Origin: Mycolicibacterium chlorophenolicum
Lineage (GTDB): Bacteria > Actinomycetota > Actinomycetes > Mycobacteriales > Mycobacteriaceae
NCBI RefSeq assembly: GCF_001044235.1
Contig: NZ_JYNL01000069.1
Coordinates: 766,780-830,779 of the forward strand
Direction: 5' to 3'
DNA: 64,000 bases
Part shown: positions 15,631-23,386 of the stretch, one piece after another
Layout of the letters: each line of letters starts with the position of its first letter
How positions within the stretch are numbered: position 1 is the stretch's first letter
The notes under the pieces: generated by a model
The model's database searches: none
Told to the model about the DNA's origin: nothing
Seen by the model: only the letters and a program-made list of their open reading frames with translations
Program-made: the position numbers and the translations under genes

Positions 15631-15933
15631 ATGTGCTCTGCACCCAAGCAAGGACTGACGTTGCCCGCGAGCGTCGACCTGGAGAAGGAGACGGTGATCA
15701 CCGGTCGCGTCGTCGACGGCTCCGGTCAGGCGGTCGGCGGCGCCTTCGTGCGGCTGCTGGACAGCTCCGACGAGTTCACCGCGGAGGTCGTCGCGTCGGC
15801 CACCGGTGACTTCCGGTTCTTTGCCGCACCGGGTACGTGGACGCTGCGTGCGCTGTCTCCGGCGGGCAACGGCGACGCCTCGGTGGCGCCGTCGGGCGCC
15901 GGCATCCATGAGGTCGACGTCAAGGTCGCGTGA
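15631..15933 (+). CDS. sseC: SseC-type DUF1416 protein
   Basis: A 100-aa protein, MCSAPKQGLTLPASVDLEKE at the start, predicted to be a single beta-sandwich of carboxypeptidase-regulatory type (GRVVDGSGQAVGGAFVRLLD). It is always found after cysA-type rhodaneses in mycobacteria, and by that link acts in sulfur transfer; its biochemical role is not established. The ATG follows the cysA stop by one base. A strong terminator begins 6 nt after its stop, ending the leader-DUF4395-cysA-sseC operon. Confidence 0.92.
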   Translation: MCSAPKQGLTLPASVDLEKETVITGRVVDGSGQAVGGAFVRLLDSSDEFTAEVVASATGDFRFFAAPGTWTLRALSPAGNGDASVAPSGAGIHEVDVKVA

Positions 15934-15939
15934 CTGACT

Positions 15940-15973
15940 GCGCCGCCGCGCCCTCGGCTCGGCGCGGCGGCGC
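15940..15973 (+). terminator. terminator of the cysA-sseC operon
   Basis: GCGCCGCCGCGCC (15940-15952) pairs perfectly with GGCGCGGCGGCGC (15961-15973) around an 8-nt loop. It is a 13-bp, all-G+C stem without a T-tract, a form common in high-G+C actinobacteria. Confidence 0.85.
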
Positions 15974-16094
15974 GCACCTTCCTCGGAGGGTTCGTTGATC
16001 TTGCTGTGAAAACGCTGCGGGATTAGCTGTTGTCGGCGACGATAGGGTCACCGCCCGCGCACCCGCGTGGGCCTTCACCTTCGAGGACCCGACC

Positions 16095-16415
16095 ATGAAG
16101 ATCACCATCGCTTTCGCCGCCGCTGCGGCGTTCGCCGCCGTCGGCTTGGTCAGTGCTCCCGCGGCCATGGCCGATCCGGAGGGCGATTTCCTGTCGGTGA
16201 TCGGCAAGGGCGGCATCACGTGGCCGTCGGAGAAGACGCAGCAGGTCATCGACACCGGCCGTGCGGTGTGCCAGGACTGGGACAACGGCGCCTCTTTCGA
16301 GCAGGAGGTGGCCGACCTGACCAGCGTCACCGACTGGTCGGATTACCAGGCCGGCTACTTCATCGGGGCCGCCACGGGCGCCTTCTGCCCGGAGTACGAG
16401 TCCAAGGTCAGCTGA
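16095..16415 (+). CDS. secreted DUF732 protein
   Basis: A 106-aa exported protein. The signal peptide is MKITIAFAAAAAFAAVGLVS with probable cleavage after APAAMA (residue about 26). The mature part is a DUF732 domain of about 80 residues with two Cys (AVCQDW and AFCPEY) likely forming a disulfide, and the family pattern of a helical pair with W-containing turns (GITWPSEKTQ, SVTDWSDYQAG). DUF732 proteins are abundant secreted mycobacterial proteins of unknown role. It stands alone, between the sulfur-operon terminator and a leaderless operon. Confidence 0.88.
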   Translation: MKITIAFAAAAAFAAVGLVSAPAAMADPEGDFLSVIGKGGITWPSEKTQQVIDTGRAVCQDWDNGASFEQEVADLTSVTDWSDYQAGYFIGAATGAFCPEYESKVS

Positions 16416-16440
16416 CGTCGGCGCCGCGATGAGCGGCAGT

Positions 16441-16446
16441 TAGACT
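16441..16446 (+). promoter_or_regulatory. -10 box of a leaderless operon
   Basis: TAGACT fits TANNNT and ends exactly 7 nt before GTG 16454, the start of a 32-aa membrane-protein ORF. The same spacing is seen at phoU and the cysteine leader. Confidence 0.6.
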
Positions 16447-16453
16447 GGCACCC

Positions 16454-16552
16454 GTGGTGCTGTTCTACGAACTCCTGCTCGTCGCGGCCGTCGTGGTCAT
16501 CACGTGGTTCGCGCTGTACGCGCTGTACCGGCTGATCACCGACGAGTCGTGA
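16454..16552 (+). CDS. 32-aa single-pass membrane miniprotein
   Basis: Encoded from GTG: VVLFYELLLVAAVVVITW at the start, then FALYALYRLITDES. One hydrophobic helix (about 5-25) is followed by a short polar tail, so it is predicted to sit in the plasma membrane. Support for its being real: a -10 box at the leaderless distance, and a 4-nt GTGA overlap with the next gene, which couples translation. It could be a regulatory or scaffold peptide, or a leader that mainly serves to translate the downstream gene. No homologue is recognised from memory. Confidence 0.68.
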   Translation: MVLFYELLLVAAVVVITWFALYALYRLITDES

Positions 16553-17178
16553 CCTCTGGCGACGACGCGGTCGCCGCAGCAGCCGAGCGTGCCCGGCAGA
16601 CCGCCGCACGCAACATCCCGGCTTTCGGTGACCTGCCTGTGCCTGCCGACACCGCGAATCTGCGTGAGGGCGCGAACCTCGACGACCGCCTGCTCGCGCT
16701 GCTGCCGCTGGTCGGGGTGTGGCGGGGCGAAGGTGAGGGCCGCGGGTCGCACGGCGACTACCGGTTCGGCCAGCAGATCGTGGTGTCCCACGACGGCGCC
16801 GACTACCTGAACTGGGAAGCCCGGTCCTGGCGGCTGACCGAGGACGGCGACTTCGACGGCCACACGTTGCGCGAGACGGGGTTCTGGCGGTTCGTCAGCG
16901 ATCCCAACGATCCCGGCGAGTCGCAGGCCATCGAGTTGCTGCTCGCCCATTCGGCCGGCTACATCGAACTGTTCTACGGCCGCCCGCTCAACCAGTCGTC
17001 GTGGGAGCTCGTCACCGACGCGTTGGCCCGCAGCAAGTCGGGCATGCTCGTCGGGGGCGCCAAGAGGCTCTACGGCATCGTCGACGGCGGGGATCTGGCC
17101 TACGTCGAGGAGCGGGTCGACGCCGACGGTGGTCTGGTTCCGCACCTGTCCGCCCGACTGTCTCGGTTCATCGGCTAG
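16549..17178 (+). CDS. nitrobindin-like haem beta-barrel protein (FABP-like, Rv0813c family)
   Basis: A 209-aa protein of the THAP4/nitrobindin family, a ten-strand barrel. It has the family N-terminal signature PLVGVWRGEGEGRG (about 58-71), the LNWEARSWRL strand and the C-terminal PHLSARLSRF containing the likely proximal haem His. Nitrobindins bind ferric haem and isomerise peroxynitrite to nitrate; the M. tuberculosis paralogue Rv0813c was described as fatty-acid-binding-protein-like. GTG 16549 overlaps the miniprotein stop. The stop overlaps the next GTG by 1 nt, so three genes are coupled. Confidence 0.85.
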   Translation: MTSGDDAVAAAAERARQTAARNIPAFGDLPVPADTANLREGANLDDRLLALLPLVGVWRGEGEGRGSHGDYRFGQQIVVSHDGADYLNWEARSWRLTEDGDFDGHTLRETGFWRFVSDPNDPGESQAIELLLAHSAGYIELFYGRPLNQSSWELVTDALARSKSGMLVGGAKRLYGIVDGGDLAYVEERVDADGGLVPHLSARLSRFIG

Positions 17179-17453
17179 TGCGCTGCGTGGCTGTGGCCGT
17201 GGCGTTGACCGCGGCGGGCATCGTGGCGGGATGTTCGTCCACTCCGGCGGATGCACCGGCCTCCTCGACGACGACGGTGTCGCCCAGCGTCGGTCACGGA
17301 TCGCTCGCCTACTGCCTGGGTCAGCACGGGGTCCCGGCCCCTCCGGGGCCTGCCTCCGGGCCGCCGCCGGGCGTCGATCCGGCGACGTGGGACGGGGCGA
17401 TGCAGGCCTGTTCGTCGTTGGCGCCCGGGCCGGACGCGCCGGCGCACCCCTGA
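17178..17453 (+). CDS. small Pro-rich lipoprotein
   Basis: A 91-aa lipoprotein starting with GTG at the last base of the previous stop. The signal is VRCVAVAVALTAAGIVAGC, lipobox VAGC with lipid Cys at residue 19, followed by a Ser/Thr/Pro linker. The mature domain has two more Cys (YCLGQHGVP and MQACSSLAP), likely a disulfide, and a stretch rich in Pro and Gly. I do not recognise a named family. The coupled neighbours suggest it is made together with the haem protein. A large hairpin follows. Confidence 0.75.
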   Translation: MRCVAVAVALTAAGIVAGCSSTPADAPASSTTTVSPSVGHGSLAYCLGQHGVPAPPGPASGPPPGVDPATWDGAMQACSSLAPGPDAPAHP

Positions 17454-17478
17454 CCGGCACACCCCGAACATGGAGCGG

Positions 17479-17529
17479 CCCCCGAGCCGTTGTTCCTGGT
17501 CGGACTCAACCGAGGGGCTCGGGGGCCGG
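17479..17529. terminator. long inverted repeat after the lipoprotein gene
   Basis: GGCCCCCGAGCC (17479-17490) pairs perfectly with GGCTCGGGGGCC (17518-17529), 12 bp, around a 27-nt loop in which GTTG and CAAC extend the pairing. It lies between the convergent lipoprotein and pabC units and should stop both. The rest of the 250-bp gap holds the feature at 17585-17646. Confidence 0.75.
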
Positions 17530-17584
17530 GTGACTGCGGGGAATTCGCCAGCGCGCGCAGGTGTGCGACAAGCGCTCCCCCGGC

Positions 17585-17646
17585 GCTGCTAGCTCGCAGC
17601 CACCTCACATGTCCATAAGTCAATCAATTTGTCGGACCACCTCCTT
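17585..17646 (-). other. element with strong Shine-Dalgarno but no clear ORF, downstream of pabC
   Basis: On the minus strand AAGGAGGTGG (17646-17637), a near-perfect anti-16S match, precedes an A+T-rich stretch, then ATG GAC ATG TGA (17616-17605). A TTG-initiated frame from 17623 would run into the terminator. Spacing from the SD to ATG is 20 nt, too long for normal starts. It could be a mini-ORF, an sRNA or the 3' tail of pabC mRNA. I cannot assign a function. Confidence 0.3.
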
Positions 17647-17703
17647 CCCTGTGTACAGGCGAAGGTACCCGCGCAACGGCTGGGCGACAAGGGAATTAAT
17701 CTC

Positions 17704-18585
17704 TCAGCGATCACTGGTGATGGCCGCGTCGACCAGAGCGGCGAATTCGTCGGCCAACGGCGAAGGGGGCAGCGGATTGCCGTCGAGGGTGTGCACCCGT
17801 GCCGCGAGGGTGATGCTCGATACCAGCCAAACACCTTGCGCGGCAAAAAGATCCGCGGGCCGCAGGGGTTCGTAGTCGCAGTCGTAGCCCTTGTTGCGCG
17901 CCACCTCGAACAGTGCCTGCTGCGTGGTGCCGCGCAGGATCGGATACCACGGCGGCGGGGTGAGCAGGCAGGGGCGGCCGTCGGCGGAGGTGCCGGCGAT
18001 GACGACGGTCGACCGGGGACCTTCCAGAACGTGGCCGTCGGTGCTGACGAAGATGACGTCCCCGGCTCCGTGGCGCTCGGCGTGCCGCAGCGCGGCCATG
18101 TTGACGGCGTAGGACAGCGTCTTCGCGCCGGCCAGCAGCCAGGGCATCCCGTCGTCGGCGTTCGAGGCGAGGCCGCGGTCCAGCGTCAGCGCCGCGACGC
18201 CGCTGCGCCGGACCTCGGCGACCCGGGCCGGCAGCGGGCTGATGGTGGCGTACGCCGTGCCGGTGGGATCGCTCTCCCTGCCGCGGCTGTAGACCAGCCG
18301 CAGCGCGGCCTCTCCGCCACCAGCGGCCACCCAGTGATCCACGGCGACACGGACGGCCGACCGCCACTGGGGCAGATCCGGCTCCGGCAGGTCCATCAGT
18401 CGCGCGGAATGCGTCAGGCGACCCAGGTGCGCGTCCAGCAGGCACGGACGGCCGTGCCGGATCAGCAGCGTCTCGAAGATCCCGTCGCCGCGCACGGCGG
18501 CCAGGTCGTCGGCGTGGACCAGCGGCGCCTGCGGATCGCGGAGCTGTCCGTCGAGCGAGACCACCACTCTGAGTCCGTCCGCCAT
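17704..18585 (-). CDS. pabC: aminodeoxychorismate lyase (class IV PLP enzyme)
   Basis: A 293-aa fold-type IV pyridoxal-phosphate enzyme. It shows the class signature: ADDLAAVRGDGIFETLLIRHGR at the N-terminus, the catalytic Lys in LLAGAKTLSYAVNM (about 158), the PLP loop VLEGPRSTVV and LRGTTQQALFEVA. PabC proteins release 4-aminobenzoate and pyruvate for folate synthesis. Branched-chain or D-amino-acid transaminase activity is possible in this class, but context and length favour PabC (Rv0812 at this position). ATG 18585 is 8 nt after a TACGCT -10 (18599-18594), so probably leaderless. It diverges from ygfZ. Confidence 0.85.
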   Translation of the reverse strand: MADGLRVVVSLDGQLRDPQAPLVHADDLAAVRGDGIFETLLIRHGRPCLLDAHLGRLTHSARLMDLPEPDLPQWRSAVRVAVDHWVAAGGGEAALRLVYSRGRESDPTGTAYATISPLPARVAEVRRSGVAALTLDRGLASNADDGMPWLLAGAKTLSYAVNMAALRHAERHGAGDVIFVSTDGHVLEGPRSTVVIAGTSADGRPCLLTPPPWYPILRGTTQQALFEVARNKGYDCDYEPLRPADLFAAQGVWLVSSITLAARVHTLDGNPLPPSPLADEFAALVDAAITSDR

Positions 18586-18636
18586 GGGGCTTTAGCGTAG
18601 TCCCGGCTTTTCGGGGCCGGCTCGTAGAGTTGAGCC

Positions 18637-19722
18637 ATGTCTGTGAGTTCGGCGGGGATCCCCGCCCCGGAGAACGGCCCGGATGCCGGTGCGGTCTGGC
18701 ATTACGGTGATCCGCTCGGCGAGCAGCGCGCTGCCGCGCAGGGCGCGGTCGTCGTCGACCGCTCGCACCGGGCGGTGCTGACGCTGACCGGGTCGGAACG
18801 CAAGAGCTGGCTGCACACGATCTCCAGCCAGCATGTCAGCGAGCTGCCCGACGGCGCGGTCACCGAGAATCTGAGCCTCGACGGCCAGGGGCGAGTCGAA
18901 GATCACTGGGTACAGACGCAGCTCGACGGCGTCACGATCCTCGACACCGAGCCGTGGCGCGGCGAGGCCCTGCTGGGCTTCCTGCGCAAGATGGTGTTCT
19001 GGGCCGACGTCGTCGTGGAGCCGGCCGATCTGGCCGTCCTGTCGCTGCTCGGGCCGGCACTGGCCGACACGCCGGTGCTCGAGGCCCTCGGCGTCGCGGC
19101 CCTGCCGGCCCCCGGCACGGCCGTCGCGCTGCCCGACGGCGGCTTCGTACGCACCCTGCCCGGCTCCGCCGGGGAGGTCGACCTCGTCGTTCCCCGTCCG
19201 CAGACCGCGCAGTGGCTGGACCGGCTGACGGCTGCGGGGGTGCGCCGCGCCGGGGTGTGGGCGTACGAGGCGCACCGGGTGGCGGCGCTGCGTCCGCGTC
19301 TGGGCGTGGACACCGACGAGCGCACGATCCCCCATGAGGTGGGCTGGATCGGGTCGGCCGTGCATCTCGACAAGGGCTGCTACCGCGGCCAGGAAACCGT
19401 GGCGCGGGTGCACAACCTCGGTAAACCGCCGCGGATGCTCGTGCTGGTGCACCTCGACGGCGACGCCGAGCGGCCCGCCCCCGGTGATCCGCTGCTGGCG
19501 GGCGGCCGCACGGTGGGCCGGCTGGGCACTGTCGTCGACCACGTCGACGAGGGACCGGTTGCGCTGGCCCTGCTCAAGCGGGGCCTGCCTGCGGACACCG
19601 AGCTCACCACCGGGGGCACGGTGGCGGTGTCGGCGGCGATCGATCCCGACACCGTGCCCACGACCGATGCCGTCGGTGCGGGCCGGCTGGCGGTGGACCG
19701 ATTGCGCGGCGGCGCGCGGTAA
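18637..19722 (+). CDS. ygfZ: folate-binding YgfZ/GcvT-like protein
   Basis: A 361-aa tetrahydrofolate-binding protein of the GcvT fold. The YgfZ signature KGCYRGQE (about 247-254) with its conserved Cys is present, as is the N-terminal DRSHRAVLTLTGSERKSWLHTISS. YgfZ/IBA57 proteins help build or repair certain Fe-S clusters. ATG 18637 lies 6 nt after TAGAGT (18625-18630), so the mRNA is predicted leaderless. The divergent pabC promoter is within 40 bp. Pairing a folate-precursor enzyme with a folate-binding protein is conserved in mycobacteria (Rv0812/Rv0811c). Confidence 0.92.
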   Translation: MSVSSAGIPAPENGPDAGAVWHYGDPLGEQRAAAQGAVVVDRSHRAVLTLTGSERKSWLHTISSQHVSELPDGAVTENLSLDGQGRVEDHWVQTQLDGVTILDTEPWRGEALLGFLRKMVFWADVVVEPADLAVLSLLGPALADTPVLEALGVAALPAPGTAVALPDGGFVRTLPGSAGEVDLVVPRPQTAQWLDRLTAAGVRRAGVWAYEAHRVAALRPRLGVDTDERTIPHEVGWIGSAVHLDKGCYRGQETVARVHNLGKPPRMLVLVHLDGDAERPAPGDPLLAGGRTVGRLGTVVDHVDEGPVALALLKRGLPADTELTTGGTVAVSAAIDPDTVPTTDAVGAGRLAVDRLRGGAR

Positions 19723-19802
19723 GCCACGGGCGAAACGGGGCCTGCCAGCGCCGCGGCGTTCGGCACGGTAAAGTGTCGGCAGGACAATAAGAACACTCAG
19801 AT

Positions 19803-19831
19803 CGGAGCCGCCTAGCAATTAGGCCGCTCCG
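19803..19831 (+). promoter_or_regulatory. 5' UTR hairpin of the DUF3073 gene
   Basis: CGGAGCCGCCTA (19803-19814) and TAGGCCGCTCCG (19820-19831) pair at 11 of 12 positions around a 5-nt loop. It sits between a -10 TAAAGT (19769-19774, start near 19782) and the SD GAGGGGG before ATG 19855, within a leader of about 73 nt. It may control translation of the small protein. No known riboswitch class is recognised. Confidence 0.5.
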
Positions 19832-19854
19832 TTATTGCGCGAGGGGGTTCCCCC

Positions 19855-20037
19855 ATGGGCCGCGGCCGGGCAAAGGCAAAGCAGACCAAGGTTGCTCGTG
19901 AGCTCAAGTACAGCTCACCGCAGACCGACTTCGAGCGGCTCCAGCGCGAGCTAGCCGGCGGATCCGACGATGACCGTCTCAACGGAGACGGGCCGTCGGA
20001 CGATCGCTGGGTGGACGAGGACGACTGGCGGCCTTAG
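19855..20037 (+). CDS. DUF3073 small charged protein
   Basis: A 60-aa protein with a basic N-terminal half (GRGRAKAKQTKVARELKY) and an acidic C-terminal half (GGSDDDRLNGDG, WVDEDDW). It is the actinobacterial DUF3073 family (M. tuberculosis Rv0810c). Charge distribution suggests nucleic-acid or ribosome binding, but no function is known. It is 25 nt from the end of the convergent purM. Confidence 0.9.
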   Translation: MGRGRAKAKQTKVARELKYSSPQTDFERLQRELAGGSDDDRLNGDGPSDDRWVDEDDWRP

Positions 20038-20062
20038 CCGCCCGTAGGTCGGCACTCCGCGG

Positions 20063-21136
20063 CTAGAACCGCGGGTGCTGGCCCACCAGCACTGCCCGTG
20101 ACGCGTCCTTGCTGCCCTTCTCGATGCTCCCCAGGGTCCAGCAGTTCAGGTGGCGGGCAGTCAGCACGGCCAGTGCGCGGTCGGTGTCCTCCGGCGCCAC
20201 GACGGCCACCATCCCGACACCCATGTTGAACGTCTTCTCCATCTCGGCCCGTTCGATGCGGCCGCGCTGGGCGATCATGCCGAAGACGGGCGCCGGGGTC
20301 CACGTGCCGCGGTCGAGCTGGGCGACCAGCCCGTGCGGGATGACGCGCTCCAGATTGCCCGCCAGGCCTCCGCCGGTGACGTGGCAGAACGTGCGGACCT
20401 GGGTCTCGGCGGCCAGCGCCAGGCAGTCCTTGGCGTAGATGCGGGTGGGTTCGAGCAGTTCCTCGCCGAGCGTGCGGCCGAACTCCTCGACGTGGCCGGC
20501 CAGGTTCATGTGGTCGATCTCGAGCAGCACGTGGCGGGCCAGCGAGTAGCCGTTGGAGTGCAGACCGGTCGATGCCATCGCGATGAGCACGTCACCGGGG
20601 CGGACCCGGTCGGGGCCCAGCACGTCGTCGGCCTCGACGACGCCGATGCCGGTCGCGGAGATGTCGTAGTGGTCGGGCGCCATCAGCCCGGGGTGTTCGG
20701 CCGTCTCACCGCCCAGCAGCGCGCATCCGGCCATCACGCAGCCGTCGGCGATGCCGGAGACCAGCTCGGCGACCCGCTCGGGCACGGTCCGCCCGACCGC
20801 GATGTAGTCCTGCAGGAACAGCGGCTCGGCACCGCACACCACGAGGTCGTCGACCACCATGGCGACCAGGTCGATGCCGACGGTGTCGTGCTTGTCCATC
20901 GCCTGGGCGACGGCGAGCTTGGTGCCCACACCGTCGGTGGACGACGCCAGCAGGGGCTCGCGGTAGCCGCCGCGCAGCGCGAACAGCCCCGCGAACCCGC
21001 CCAGGCCGCCGCGCACCTCAGGCCGGGTGGCCTTCTTGGCGAGCGGTTTGAACAGCTCGACAGCGCGGTCGCCTGCTTCGATGTCGACCCCGGCCGACGC
21101 GTAGGAAATGCCGTGTTGTTCGGCGCGATCGGTCAT
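20063..21136 (-). CDS. purM: phosphoribosylformylglycinamidine cyclo-ligase PurM
   Basis: A 357-aa enzyme closing the imidazole ring to give AIR, step 5 of purine synthesis. AIR-synthase motifs are all present: SYASAGVDIEAGDRAV, STDGVGTKLAVA, DYIAVG, GGETAEHPG, GLHSNGYSL, and the C-terminal THVTGGGL-like HVTGGGLAGNLERV. ATG 21136 is preferred over TTG 21145 because a TAACCT -10 (21150-21145) ends 8 nt upstream (leaderless). It stands alone, unlike in enterobacteria where purM pairs with purN. Confidence 0.96.
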   Translation of the reverse strand: MTDRAEQHGISYASAGVDIEAGDRAVELFKPLAKKATRPEVRGGLGGFAGLFALRGGYREPLLASSTDGVGTKLAVAQAMDKHDTVGIDLVAMVVDDLVVCGAEPLFLQDYIAVGRTVPERVAELVSGIADGCVMAGCALLGGETAEHPGLMAPDHYDISATGIGVVEADDVLGPDRVRPGDVLIAMASTGLHSNGYSLARHVLLEIDHMNLAGHVEEFGRTLGEELLEPTRIYAKDCLALAAETQVRTFCHVTGGGLAGNLERVIPHGLVAQLDRGTWTPAPVFGMIAQRGRIERAEMEKTFNMGVGMVAVVAPEDTDRALAVLTARHLNCWTLGSIEKGSKDASRAVLVGQHPRF

Positions 21137-21178
21137 CGGCCCCAAGGTTACCGGTCGGCCGCGCCGGCCGGTATGGCC

Positions 21179-21796
21179 CTAGCCCACGTGACGGTCCAGC
21201 CAGTGTTCCAGCGGGACGGCGGCCCGCAGTGTCGTGACCACGCGATCCTTGGCTTTACGGGTGCCGAGCCAGGCGCCGACCGGCCAGCTCTTCATCATCG
21301 CGAGGCCCTTGTGTCTCAGCAGTTCGATGCGCGGGTGGTCGGTGGGATATCCCCGGGGCGCGGTCTTGAGCACGTCGTGCGCGGTGATCTGGTAGCCGGC
21401 CGCGCGCAGGTCGGCGACGATGCCGTCGAGTTCGGTCCCGGAGTCCGGGTCGTCGACGGCCGTCCGGAAGCGTTGCAGCGCCGCAGGGTCGGGCATGTAC
21501 AACCCGCTGCCGGCCGACAGCCCCTCGGCCGAGAACGACACGTAGCCGGCGCCGATACGCGCGGCGCAGGTGGTCTTGTAGGGGCTCTTGTCTGCGCTGA
21601 ACCGCACGTCGCGGTAGGGCCGGAACATCGTGCCGGGACCGAACTCGTCGGCGAGTTCGGTCAGCAGTTCCTCCATCGGCGCCTTCACCTGCCGCTCGTA
21701 GGTCTCCCGGTGGTCCTGCCAGTAGACCTTGGAGTTGTCGGCCTCGAGGCCCTCGTAGAACTCCACCGCCTCGATGGGCCAGCCGCGAAACGCCAT
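21179..21796 (-). CDS. DUF2461 family protein
   Basis: A 205-aa cytoplasmic protein of the DUF2461 (TIGR02453) family: FRGWPIEAVEFYEGLEADNSK, FRPYRDVRFSADKSPYKT and KGLAMMKSWPV are the conserved blocks. Proteins of this family occur widely, and no activity is established. ATG 21796 gives the family-type N-terminus; ATG 21814 in frame is an alternative adding six residues. It diverges from a secreted cupin with 71 bp between. Confidence 0.85.
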   Translation of the reverse strand: MAFRGWPIEAVEFYEGLEADNSKVYWQDHRETYERQVKAPMEELLTELADEFGPGTMFRPYRDVRFSADKSPYKTTCAARIGAGYVSFSAEGLSAGSGLYMPDPAALQRFRTAVDDPDSGTELDGIVADLRAAGYQITAHDVLKTAPRGYPTDHPRIELLRHKGLAMMKSWPVGAWLGTRKAKDRVVTTLRAAVPLEHWLDRHVG

Positions 21797-21867
21797 GACG
21801 TCATTGTGGATCATCGGCGTGCGGCAAACGCCCAGGTGCGGCGCATCGCTGTGCGATCCTGACGGCC

Positions 21868-22329
21868 ATGGGACGAATGCTGCGGTGGGGCGTGACGGTG
21901 CCGGCGCTCGTCGCGCTGCTGGCCACCCCGGGGGTTGCGGCGGCCACACCCGGCGTCGGGGTCGACGCGGTCACGCTGTCCGATTCGACGGCCGACGGCA
22001 GTCATTACGTCGCCAAGCTGCTCACCATCGCCCCGGGCGGGGGCACCGGATGGCACTTCCATCCCGGTGACGTGTTCGGGGTGGTGCGGTCCGGCACGCT
22101 GACCCACTACTCCGCGGACTGCTCGGTCGACGGGGTGTATCCGGCGGGGTCGACGATCACCGAGCGCAGCGGTCCGGGGTACGTGCACGCGGGACGCAAC
22201 GAGGGGCCGGATCCGCTGGTGATGTGGGTGCTGTACGTGAATCCGGTGCTGAACCCGGCCGATCCGGCGGACGTTCCGCTCGTGGTGGACGCCGCCGATC
22301 CGGGGTGTCCGCTGCCCGGATCGGGTTGA
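21868..22329 (+). CDS. secreted cupin-domain protein
   Basis: A 153-aa exported protein. The signal peptide (MGRMLRWGVTVPALVALLATPG) probably ends after AAAT or GVAA near residue 26. The mature part is a single cupin barrel with motif 1 GGTGWHFHPGDVFGVVRSGTL (two His of the metal site) and motif 2 GPGYVHAGRNEGPDP (third His). Two Cys (DCSVDG and PGCPLPG) may form a disulfide. The metal, if bound, and substrate are unknown. Confidence 0.87.
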   Translation: MGRMLRWGVTVPALVALLATPGVAAATPGVGVDAVTLSDSTADGSHYVAKLLTIAPGGGTGWHFHPGDVFGVVRSGTLTHYSADCSVDGVYPAGSTITERSGPGYVHAGRNEGPDPLVMWVLYVNPVLNPADPADVPLVVDAADPGCPLPGSG

Positions 22330-22381
22330 AGCTCCCTATTGCGGGCAATCCACGTCGGCATCGGCACCGAACTCCTCTCGA

Positions 22382-23383
22382 GTGTCGACGACGAACGGAG
22401 TGCTGGTGTCGGCTGAGCAAGTGAAGTGCCTGGTGACGGGTGCGACCGGGTACATCGGTGGGCAGTTGGTGCCCGAGTTGCTCGGCCGCGGCCACGCCGT
22501 GCGCGCGATGGCGCGCAAACCGGCCAAGTTGGACGACGCCCCCTGGCGCAGCCGGGTCGAGGTGGTGCCGGGCGATCTGACCAAACCGGACTCGCTGACC
22601 GCGCCGTTCGACGGCATGGACGTCGTGTACTACCTGGTGCACTCGATGGGGACGTCGAAGGATTTCGTCGCCGAGGAGGCCCGGTCGGCCCGCAACGTCG
22701 CCGCGGCCGCCGAGAAGGCCGGGGTGCGTCGGGTCGTGTACCTCAGCGGCCTGCATCCCGAGGGGGTGGAGTTGTCCCGGCACCTGGCCTCGCGCGTGGA
22801 GGTCGGCGAGATCCTGATGGCGTCGTCGGTCGAGGCGGTGGTCCTGCAGGCGGGGATCGTGATCGGTTCGGGCTCGGCGTCGTTCGAGATGGTGCGGCAC
22901 CTCACGGACCGGCTGCCGGTGATGACGACGCCGAAGTGGGTGCACAACAAGATCCAGCCGATCGCGATCGACGACGTGCTCTACTACCTCGCCGAGGCGG
23001 CGACCGCCGAGGTGCCGAAGTCCCGCACCTGGGACGTCGGCGGCCCCGACGTCATGGAGTACGGCGACGCGATGCAGACCTACGCCGACGTGGCGGGTCT
23101 GCGCCGCCGGGTGATGGTCGTGCTGCCGTTCCTGACGCCGACGATCGCGAGCCTGTGGGTCGGGCTGGTCACGCCGATTCCGTCCGGCCTGGCCCGCCCG
23201 CTGGTCGAGTCCTTGGAGTGCGACGCGGTGTGCCACGAACAGGACATCGATGCGGTGATCCCGCCCCCGCAGGGTGGGCTGGCCCCGTACCGCGACGCGG
23301 TGGTCACCGCACTCAAGGAGGATGCGGCGCACAAAGGCGGCCGCAGGCATCTGCTGCGGTTCAGTAAAGTTGTGCCGCAGTAG
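22382..23383 (+). CDS. NAD(P)-binding Rossmann-fold (atypical SDR/NmrA-like) protein
   Basis: A 333-aa protein with the dinucleotide-binding motif GATGYIGG near residue 21, VVPGDLTKPDSL, and the YLVHSMG and YLSGLHPEG strands of the extended/atypical SDR group. The N-terminal ten residues are uncertain: GTG 22382 opens the frame, but GTG 22400 or 22406 with the CGGAG upstream is equally good. No YxxxK pair is obvious, so it may bind rather than catalyse. It converges on purF with a 3-nt gap. Confidence 0.78.
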   Translation: MSTTNGVLVSAEQVKCLVTGATGYIGGQLVPELLGRGHAVRAMARKPAKLDDAPWRSRVEVVPGDLTKPDSLTAPFDGMDVVYYLVHSMGTSKDFVAEEARSARNVAAAAEKAGVRRVVYLSGLHPEGVELSRHLASRVEVGEILMASSVEAVVLQAGIVIGSGSASFEMVRHLTDRLPVMTTPKWVHNKIQPIAIDDVLYYLAEAATAEVPKSRTWDVGGPDVMEYGDAMQTYADVAGLRRRVMVVLPFLTPTIASLWVGLVTPIPSGLARPLVESLECDAVCHEQDIDAVIPPPQGGLAPYRDAVVTALKEDAAHKGGRRHLLRFSKVVPQ

Positions 23384-23386
23384 ATC

